From NCBI GenBank assembly GCA_004555955.1, contig SFJG01000085.1:1-8364 (forward strand): DNA of 8,364 bases, written 5' to 3'. Numbering within the stretch: position 1 is the stretch's first letter; the number at the start of each line of letters is the position of its first letter. The position numbers and the translations under genes are program-made. Positions 1 through 3,717 of this stretch are shown piece after piece. The notes beneath the pieces are model-generated. The model saw only the letters and a program-made list of their open reading frames with translations, was not told where the DNA came from and did no database searches. This DNA is from Bacteroidales bacterium (GTDB lineage: Bacteria > Bacteroidota > Bacteroidia > Bacteroidales > Muribaculaceae).

Positions 1-26
1 CTCATTGTTATTTTTTTCAGTCTCTA

Positions 27-97
27 CCCCACCTAGCCGCAAGCGTCAAGGTGGGGTTAAACGAGTACCGCAAGCTCTCCAAGCTTGCATCTTGACG
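27..97 (+). repeat. Left arm of 71-bp inverted repeat
   Basis: This arm is the reverse complement of 903-973 over 71 bp with one difference (T at 46 against G at 954 on the plus strand, i.e. C in the matching orientation). It holds two small dyads of its own: CCCCACCT (27-34) with AGGTGGGG (49-56), and GCAAGCT (70-76) with AGCTTGC (82-88). CGTCAAG (44-50) can instead pair with CTTGACG (91-97); the single difference between the arms falls in this alternative stem. Near identity of the two arms suggests a recent origin or continued correction by gene conversion. Confidence 0.95.
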
Positions 98-166
98 TCG
101 TCGAGTTACTCATCCCCAATCACACCCATCCATAATCCACTCGTTCCTCGTCCTTAGTACCTCTTA

Positions 167-432
167 ACTCTCCGCTCTTATCCTCACAAGCGATGCTGTC
201 GAGGCCACAGACGTCTCTCCGATACGATGCCGATGTCCACTCATTCCTCTCCACTCTCCGCTCTTATCCTCACAAGCGATGCTGTCGGGGCCATAGACGT
301 CTCTCCGACACGATGCCGATGACCACTCATTCCTCTCCACTCTCCACTCTCCGCTCTTATCCTCACAAGCGATGCTGTCGTGGCCACAGACGTCTCTCCG
401 ACACGATGATGATGTCCTCCCATCCACTCATC
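167..432. repeat. Tandem array, three 86-93 bp units
   Basis: Three head-to-tail copies begin at 167, 253 and 346 (lengths 86, 93 and 87), each opening with ACTCTCCGCTCTTATCC and continuing through ACAAGCGATGCTGTCG, a GACGTCTCTCCGA block and a CACTCATTCCTCT-like tail. The middle copy is 7 bp longer because CTCTCCA is duplicated at its end. A degenerate fourth start (CCTCTCCGCTC) appears at 433-443. The copies differ by scattered substitutions. On the minus strand each unit has a small hairpin (for example 298-312) with a GGA loop, like the larger hairpins downstream. There are no unique spacers, so this is not a CRISPR array. Confidence 0.9.
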
Positions 433-459
433 CCTCTCCGCTCGATGGCAAGCTCGGGT

Positions 460-488
460 CCACAGCCGTGTCGTAGATACGGCTGTGG
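460..488 (+). repeat. Hairpin with GTA triloop
   Basis: CCACAGCCGTGTC (460-472) pairs with GATACGGCTGTGG (476-488) around a GTA loop: thirteen pairs, one of them a G-T wobble. The loop is closed by C-G, giving C(GTA)G on the plus strand. No T tract follows, so it does not look like an intrinsic terminator. Confidence 0.85.
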
Positions 489-490
489 CG

Positions 491-509
491 GCTGTGCCGG
501 AGGTACAGC
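491..509 (+). repeat. Short hairpin with GGA triloop
   Basis: GCTGT (491-495) pairs with ACAGC (505-509), followed inward by a G-T wobble and CC/GG closing a GGA loop at 499-501. It starts two bases after the previous hairpin and has the same C(GNA)G apex with an unrelated stem. Confidence 0.75.
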
Positions 510-521
510 AGTCATGGGTAA

Positions 522-556
522 CACCAGGTTTAACCTCGGAGAGGTTCAACCTGGTG
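522..556 (+). repeat. 35-nt hairpin with GGA triloop
   Basis: CACCAGGTT (522-530) pairs with AACCTGGTG (548-556). After one T/C mismatch, AACCTC (532-537) pairs with GAGGTT (541-546) around a GGA loop at 538-540. Fifteen of sixteen positions pair. This is one of the strongest stems in the region. Confidence 0.9.
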
Positions 557-575
557 AAATTCAACACATTAGATA

Positions 576-594
576 CGAGCTTCGGAGATGCTCG
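576..594 (+). repeat. Short hairpin with GGA triloop
   Basis: CGAGC (576-580) pairs with GCTCG (590-594), then a T/T mismatch, then TC/GA closes a GGA loop at 584-586. Its plan (outer stem, single mismatch, short inner stem, GGA loop) matches the hairpins at 491-509 and 1030-1056 although the stem sequence differs. Its right arm overlaps the next long stem by three bases, so the two could be alternatives. Confidence 0.75.
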
Positions 595-659
595 GTTGTG
601 ATAGCATAGAGGAATGCCTATATATACCGTGGATTCCCACATTCTGCTATCACGACCGA
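592..659. repeat. Long stem, 15-bp arms
   Basis: The 15-nt arms 592-606 and 645-659 (core GTGATAGCA / TGCTATCAC) pair with one T-G wobble. Inside them GGAAT (611-615) pairs with ATTCC (633-637), so the element folds as a stem with an inner hairpin. Unlike its neighbours it has a large AT-rich apical loop (around TATATATA). Confidence 0.8.
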
Positions 660-702
660 CCCTCTCACGAGGCTCGAGGTGTTGGGGTGGCTTCGTTCCC
701 TA

Positions 703-727
703 CGCTAAGCATCTCCGATGCTGAGCG
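703..727 (-). repeat. Hairpin with GGA triloop on minus strand
   Basis: CGCT (703-706) and AGCATC (708-713) pair with GATGCT (717-722) and AGCG (724-727), with one A/G mismatch, around a TCC loop. Read on the minus strand the apex is C(GGA)G. CTGAGCGC at 721-728 can alternatively pair with 818-826 (GCG and CTCAG, one bulge), enclosing the next two hairpins. Confidence 0.8.
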
Positions 728-747
728 CAGGGCTTACCACAACCGGC

Positions 748-760
748 GCGTCTCCGACGC
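748..760 (-). repeat. Small hairpin with GGA triloop on minus strand
   Basis: GCGTC (748-752) pairs with GACGC (756-760) around TCC, which is C(GGA)G on the minus strand. It is short, and is listed because it repeats the apex design of the surrounding hairpins. Confidence 0.6.
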
Positions 761-765
761 ACGCT

Positions 766-796
766 ATCCACAGCGTATCTTCGACATGCTGTGGAT
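766..796 (-). repeat. 31-nt hairpin with GAA triloop on minus strand
   Basis: ATCCACAGC (766-774) pairs perfectly with GCTGTGGAT (788-796). The stem continues with a G-T wobble, one A/C mismatch and TC/GA closing a TTC loop, which is C(GAA)G on the minus strand. Both arms carry the ATCCACA core of a DnaA box, but the full 9-mers are imperfect. Confidence 0.85.
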
Positions 797-825
797 TCTC
801 GTTCGCTCCGATTTGTAGCGTCTCA

Positions 826-860
826 GCGCGACCGAGATGACGTGTGCCGTAGGGTCGCGC
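826..860. repeat. GC-rich dyad with alternative pairings
   Basis: GCGCGACC (826-833) is the reverse complement of GGTCGCGC (853-860). ACCGAG (831-836) can instead pair with CTCGGT (861-866), and GGTCGC (853-858) with GCGACC (867-872). The pairings exclude one another, so a transcript or extruded strand could switch between forms. No function is assigned. Confidence 0.55.
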
Positions 861-902
861 CTCGGTGCGACCGGGCAGGCGTGTGGATGTAAAGCAGGTT
901 AC

Positions 903-973
903 CGTCAAGATGCAAGCTTGGAGAGCTTGCGGTACTCGTTTAACCCCACCTTGGCGCTTGCGGCTAGGTGGGG
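903..973 (-). repeat. Right arm of 71-bp inverted repeat
   Basis: Partner of 27-97, 70 of 71 positions identical in reverse complement. On the plus strand its inner dyad (912-930) reads GCAAGCT, then T, GGA, G, then AGCTTGC: a seven-pair stem whose GGA loop is closed by a T-G wobble, echoing the GGA-loop hairpins between the arms. Confidence 0.95.
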
Positions 974-994
974 ACAGACGCACCCACATACGAC

Positions 995-1029
995 AAAATG
1001 AGCTAAATTGCATAGATTTTGCTCATTTT
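995..1029. repeat. AT-rich hairpin beside the right arm
   Basis: AAAATGAGC (995-1003) pairs perfectly with GCTCATTTT (1021-1029). After a T/T mismatch, AAAT pairs with ATTT around a seven-base loop. It abuts the next hairpin with no gap. It ends in four Ts only, so a terminator role is possible but weak. Confidence 0.75.
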
Positions 1030-1056
1030 CCATGCTAAGTCGGAGACTTTGCATGG
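1030..1056 (+). repeat. 27-nt hairpin with GGA triloop
   Basis: CCATGC (1030-1035) pairs with GCATGG (1051-1056). After one T/T mismatch, AAGTC (1037-1041) pairs with GACTT (1045-1049) around GGA at 1042-1044. It lies outside the inverted arms but has exactly the apex of those inside. It is the last element before the AT-rich leader of the CotH gene. Confidence 0.85.
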
Positions 1057-1109
1057 CACTATATCAACCCATCTCCTAACAGTTTTTCCACAAATTATCA
1101 ACATAATAA

Positions 1110-1140
1110 TTGTTTGTTTTTCAAAAAATTAATAATTTTG
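1110..1140 (+). promoter_or_regulatory. Candidate Bacteroidota promoter for the CotH gene
   Basis: TAATTTTG at 1133-1140 fits the Bacteroidota -7 box TAnnTTTG, with TTG at 1110-1112 and a 20-bp spacer as a possible -33 box. Transcription would begin near 1147, about 30 nt before the ATG at 1177. The area is AT-rich throughout, so chance matches are likely and the call is moderate. Confidence 0.45.
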
Positions 1141-1155
1141 TCAACAGAATGTTGA
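1141..1155. promoter_or_regulatory. Dyad at the predicted CotH transcription start
   Basis: TCAACA (1141-1146) and TGTTGA (1150-1155) form a perfect 6-bp inverted repeat around GAA. It directly follows the -7 box candidate and covers the predicted start site, a typical operator position. It could equally be a small leader hairpin. No regulator can be named. Confidence 0.35.
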
Positions 1156-1176
1156 AAACATTATAAACAATCTGAT

Positions 1177-2622
1177 ATGAAAAAAGCTTTATTTATGTTC
1201 ATAGTAGCCGTGACGTACGGAATAGCCGCGGCTGTCAATCCATCGGGCACGATGCCGATTATCTACATTAACACTACAGGCAATCAAGAAATTACATCAA
1301 CCGAAGAATATATCACAGCGACGTTCTACATCGACGCTCTCAACACAGGCTATAACAGTCTCGGCACGAAAGACGCACCAATAGACTTGAACATCCGCGG
1401 CCGCGGCAACTACACTTGGTGGGGTTTCGACAAAAAACCATACCGCCTGAAACTCCCGTTGGGACAAAAAATGCTGGGCATGACCAAGTCGAAACACTGG
1501 GTGCTGCTCGCCAATGCCGACGACAATCTGGGTTATATGCGCATGCCGATGGGCTTTGCTTTAAGCCAATATTTCGAACTTAACTACACTCCCGACTACG
1601 TGCCCGCCGAGCTCGTAATCAACGGCGACTATAAAGGCATCTACTTCCTCTGCGAAAACGTCAGAGTGGACAAAGACCGCGTGTGCATAAACGAGCAACT
1701 CGACGGCGAGACCGACCCGACAGCTATTACCGGCGGTTGGCTGCTGGAAATCAACAACTACGAAGAACCGTCGCAGATTGTTTTGACCGAAGGCAACGGC
1801 GAAATTATGCGCGTCACCTACCATACACCCGAAGTGCTTTCCACCGAACAAGAAACGTATATCTCTCAACTGCTTTCGAAAACCAACGACGCTATCTACG
1901 CCAACGACAAACAAAGTACGGAGTGGGAAAATTACATCGATATGGACACCCTTGCGCGCTACTACATCGTACAGGAGATTATGGACGATGCTGAGTCGTT
2001 CCACGGCAGTTGCTATATGCACAAAAGCCTCGGCAGCGATACAAAACTCGTGTTCGGACCCGTTTGGGATTTCGGCAACTCGTTTCAACGCAGCCACGAC
2101 TTGTTCATCTACCAATGGCCGCCCTACGGACAAACCTGGATTGGCGAAATTGCAAAATTTCCACGTTTTCAACAGAAAGTTAAAGACCTGTGGGCTAACT
2201 ACAAAGGAAATCTAAACAACTATATTAACATGGTTGTTGACAACTGGGGAACAACAATCGGCGGAGCAGCGGCAGCCGATGCACAACGCTGGCCTAACTA
2301 TGGCACCTCCAACCTGAGCAGCAAACAATCGACTATGCTAACCAACCTACGCGAGAAAATCGGTTGGCTCGACTCACAATGGAGTAACGGCGGCGTGGCA
2401 AACCTTTCACAGTCAACACTTTCGCTCTGCAGTTACGGAAACGGCTCATTCTCTACGAGCGCCGACATCGCCCAAGCGCAAGCCTATTCACTGTCGGGAC
2501 AAACAGTTAATACGTCGTTTACCGACCACACCGTCGACGTCGACGCCTCTGCCGGAATTTACCTGTTGAAGATTGTTGATAAAAACGGTAATAAGTATGT
2601 TAATAAGATAATTATCAAATAA
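1177..2622 (+). CDS. Secreted CotH-family protein with type IX sorting tail
   Basis: A 481-residue protein of the CotH family (protein-kinase-like fold, first known from Bacillus spore coat protein CotH). Residues 1-19 look like a signal peptide (MKK, hydrophobic core, Ala-rich end). The CotH domain spans about 25-400: RGRGNYTWWGFDKKPYRLKL at 74-93 is the usual first block with a candidate nucleotide-binding lysine, WVLLANADD follows at 108-116, GGWLLEIN at 186-193, and GPVWDFGNSF at 294-303 has the conserved Asp expected to bind metal. Residues about 405-481, ending SAGIYLLKIVDKNG...NKIIIK, match the Por/type IX C-terminal sorting domain, so surface or extracellular delivery is inferred. Activity and substrate are unknown; in Bacteroidota such proteins are usually annotated only by family. 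It appears monocistronic and is flanked on both sides by repeat-bearing spacers. The start is set by the signal peptide and the A-rich leader. Confidence 0.9.
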   Translation: MKKALFMFIVAVTYGIAAAVNPSGTMPIIYINTTGNQEITSTEEYITATFYIDALNTGYNSLGTKDAPIDLNIRGRGNYTWWGFDKKPYRLKLPLGQKMLGMTKSKHWVLLANADDNLGYMRMPMGFALSQYFELNYTPDYVPAELVINGDYKGIYFLCENVRVDKDRVCINEQLDGETDPTAITGGWLLEINNYEEPSQIVLTEGNGEIMRVTYHTPEVLSTEQETYISQLLSKTNDAIYANDKQSTEWENYIDMDTLARYYIVQEIMDDAESFHGSCYMHKSLGSDTKLVFGPVWDFGNSFQRSHDLFIYQWPPYGQTWIGEIAKFPRFQQKVKDLWANYKGNLNNYINMVVDNWGTTIGGAAAADAQRWPNYGTSNLSSKQSTMLTNLREKIGWLDSQWSNGGVANLSQSTLSLCSYGNGSFSTSADIAQAQAYSLSGQTVNTSFTDHTVDVDASAGIYLLKIVDKNGNKYVNKIIIK

Positions 2623-2651
2623 TTAACATTGTTGATAAGAGGTAATAGGTA

Positions 2652-2669
2652 AGAGTGGAGAGTGGAGAG
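2652..2669 (+). repeat. Dispersed 18-nt repeat shared with the tandem array
   Basis: AGAGTGGAGAGTGGAGAG here is the exact reverse complement of 333-350, at the end of the second tandem unit. The CotH gene is thus flanked by the same short motif in opposite orientation. The motif is itself two and a half copies of a 7-mer (GAGTGGA), so low complexity contributes. Confidence 0.7.
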
Positions 2670-2673
2670 AATA

Positions 2674-2709
2674 CGTCGGACGTGTCCGACCGGTCAGACA
2701 CGTCCGACG
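2674..2709. terminator. 36-bp near-palindrome between convergent genes
   Basis: CGTCGGACGTGTC (2674-2686) is the perfect reverse complement of 2697-2709, and the centre GACCGGTC (2688-2695) is itself palindromic; only the C2687/A2696 position fails to pair. It sits between the 3' ends of the CotH gene (2622) and the minus-strand methyltransferase gene (2726), so a two-way transcription stop is plausible. No T tract follows on either strand, however, so a REP-like intergenic palindrome or a protein-binding site is equally possible. Each half is built on smaller dyads such as GTCGGAC-GT-GTCCGAC (2675-2690). Confidence 0.5.
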
Positions 2710-2725
2710 GAATATAGAATATGCT

Positions 2726-3265
2726 CTACAATATACCTTCTCTCAAACGGAGATAGAAAGTCCAGATGACAATTCCGGTAGTAATGGCGACGTTTAGCGA
2801 ATGTTTTGTGCCGTGTTGGGGAAGTTCGAGGCACACGTCGGCAGCATCGACCGCCGCTTGACAGACGCCCTTAACCTCGTTGCCCATAACGACGGCATAT
2901 TTGCGAGATGAATCTATGCCGTATTCCGTAATATCCTGACTACCATTGACTTGCTCGATAGCACAAACAGTATATCCATCGTTTTTAAGACGCTGCACAA
3001 GCGACACAATATCGTCGACATGCTCCCAAGCGACAGAATCTTCCGCGCCGAGAGCCGTTTTATGAATATCCGGGTCGGGCGGAGTAGCCGTTATGCCCGA
3101 CAGGTAGATTTTCTCCACGCGAAAAGCATCCGACGTGCGAAACACCGAGCCTATATTATTCAGGCTGCGCACGTCGTCGAGCACCACAACAAGCGGAATT
3201 TTAGCGAGTTGGCGATATTCTTCCGCCCCTACTCGCTGAAGTTCTATCATCGTTTTTTTCTTCAT
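2726..3265 (-). CDS. SpoU/TrmH-family tRNA/rRNA methyltransferase
   Basis: A 179-residue SPOUT-class (trefoil-knot) methyltransferase, predicted to transfer a methyl group from S-adenosylmethionine to RNA, most often a ribose 2'-OH, in the cytoplasm. The three SpoU motifs are visible: motif 1 in LDDVRSLNNIGSVFRTSDAF at about 29-48 with Asn36 and the catalytic Arg43, motif 2 VVMGNEVKGV at 125-134 with Glu130, and motif 3 LPQHGTKHSLNVAITTGIV at about 148-166. The N-terminal RNA-binding extension of larger members is missing, so this is the compact, TrmH/TrmL-sized form. I cannot tell tRNA from rRNA as target, so no symbol is given. The start with MKKKTMIELQRVGAEEY fits the family and lies just downstream of a good promoter. 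It is divergent from nadA and convergent with the CotH gene. Confidence 0.92.
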   Translation of the reverse strand: MKKKTMIELQRVGAEEYRQLAKIPLVVVLDDVRSLNNIGSVFRTSDAFRVEKIYLSGITATPPDPDIHKTALGAEDSVAWEHVDDIVSLVQRLKNDGYTVCAIEQVNGSQDITEYGIDSSRKYAVVMGNEVKGVCQAAVDAADVCLELPQHGTKHSLNVAITTGIVIWTFYLRLREGIL

Positions 3266-3281
3266 AATCTTATTTTTCCTA

Positions 3282-3313
3282 CAAAATTAAGCGATAAATC
3301 AATAACTAACAAA
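3282..3313 (-). promoter_or_regulatory. Bacteroidota promoter for the methyltransferase
   Basis: On the minus strand TTTG (3313-3310) stands 20 bp before TAATTTTG (3289-3282), matching the TTTG...TAnnTTTG consensus at both boxes with normal spacing. The start site would be near 3275, giving a leader of only about 10 nt before the ATG at 3265. Confidence 0.65.
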
Positions 3314-3503
3314 CACTGTGAATAACTTGTGGAAACGTACGTAGTAACAAGTTGGAAAAAACAGTTCAAAAAATTTGGAATATCAATAAAATCCGACGGA
3401 TATAACAAATTTTTGAAGCGCCAAGAAAGTTAGCGGAAAGTAATTATTCAACTTTCTACACAGTTTTCAACAAAAATAACTACCAACTGACGCAATAATT
3501 TAT

Positions 3504-3511
3504 TAACTTTG
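3504..3511 (+). promoter_or_regulatory. Candidate -7 box upstream of nadA
   Basis: TAACTTTG in the context ATTTATTAACTTTGCC matches TAnnTTTG and looks like a common Bacteroidales -7 region. No clear TTTG box is seen about 20 bp upstream. If used, it would give nadA a leader of roughly 200 nt containing the hairpin at 3531-3558. Confidence 0.4.
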
Positions 3512-3530
3512 CCAATTATTTACAAGATGT

Positions 3531-3558
3531 GAATAAAAGCGTTATTTCGCTATTATTC
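3531..3558. repeat. Hairpin in the presumed nadA leader
   Basis: GAATAAAAGCG (3531-3541) pairs with CGCTATTATTC (3548-3558), ten of eleven positions, around a TTATTT loop. It starts about 20 bp after the -7 candidate and overlaps a DnaA-box-like site. No T tract follows directly. It does not resemble a NAD riboswitch that I know. Confidence 0.55.
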
Positions 3559-3717
3559 AAAGGAATTATATGTTGATAAATAGTAAGTTGTAAGATAATA
3601 AGAGTAACATAAGTAAAAAAAGCAAGAAAAAGGCTGAAAAGTTACTACAATTACTAACACGCTAACATCATCATCATTTTCCTTTTATTAAAATAAAAAA
3701 ATAAAAAATTATATTTT

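Larger units (their letters stand above)
1..1056. other. Gene-free, repeat-dense structured region
   Basis: This stretch of about 1 kb carries no convincing gene. The open frames that cross it run through tandem repeats and hairpins, differ between strands and resemble no protein family I know. What it does hold is two long inverted arms, a short tandem array and a string of hairpins, each listed separately. The left flank (1-26) loosely mirrors the sequence just outside the right arm: CTCATT at 1-6 pairs with AATGAG at 997-1002. The inverted structure may therefore extend imperfectly to, or past, the window edge. No transposase or other enzyme is present. It could be a non-autonomous mobile element, a structured RNA locus or a DNA-level recombination or replication site; the sequence alone does not decide. 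Confidence 0.7.
3317..3579. other. Cluster of DnaA-box-like 9-mers
   Basis: Two exact TTATNCACA matches (TTATTCACA on the minus strand) lie at 3317-3325 and 3528-3536. Single-mismatch forms occur at 3454-3462 (TTCTACACA, plus) and 3571-3579 (TTATCAACA, minus). A TTTCCACA-type site at 3328-3336 follows the first exact box. These could bind DnaA as a replication origin or a DnaA-controlled promoter. The strong AT bias raises the rate of chance matches, and no dnaA gene is in view. Confidence 0.4.
3266..3717. other. AT-rich divergent intergenic gap, possible origin or leader
   Basis: This 452-bp gap separates the methyltransferase gene from nadA and holds no believable gene. It contains a minus-strand promoter, a weaker plus-strand promoter, hairpins at 3424-3457 (8-bp arms AGAAAGTT/AACTTTCT) and 3531-3558, DnaA-box-like 9-mers, and near the nadA start a long A/T tract (about 3681-3717). 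The 7-codon frame at 3570-3593 is too short to support. The gap is longer than two promoters need. Confidence 0.6.

Noticed and set aside
167..432. CRISPR array
   Set aside because: The units are 86-93 bp and nearly identical throughout, with no short repeat plus unique spacer pattern and no cas genes nearby.
491..594. CsrB/RsmZ-like RNA that titrates CsrA through GGA loops
   Set aside because: The GGA loops are three bases closed by C-G and lack the ANGGA hexaloop context that CsrA prefers. Some hairpins carry GGA only on the opposite strand, and Bacteroidota generally lack CsrA.
766..890. DnaA boxes in the structured region (CTATCCACA at 764-772, TGTGGATGT near 882-890)
   Set aside because: Each is imperfect, two lie in hairpin arms where pairing explains them, and the surroundings are GC-rich, unlike an unwinding element.
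27..973. Insertion sequence with terminal inverted repeats
   Set aside because: No transposase or remnant of one can be read between the arms in any frame, so a full IS cannot be called; only a non-autonomous element remains possible.
164..1013. Several open frames of 76-138 codons on both strands across the repeat region
   Set aside because: They run through the tandem units and hairpins, overlap one another on opposite strands and resemble no family. Their repeats come from the DNA repeat, and no promoter box or A-rich leader supports them.
995..1029. Rho-independent terminator
   Set aside because: The stem is largely AT and ends in only four Ts before CCATGC, and there is no gene upstream to terminate, so it is listed only as a hairpin.
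1561..2172. 203-codon minus-strand frame inside the CotH gene
   Set aside because: It is a shadow of the plus-strand gene, which has clear family motifs. Similar long shadows lie opposite leuS and nadA and come from codon bias.
3570..3593. Seven-codon leader peptide (MLINSKL) before nadA, preceded by AGGA
   Set aside because: It is too short and AT-rich to separate from chance, Bacteroidota rarely use Shine-Dalgarno sites, and there is no run of regulatory codons.
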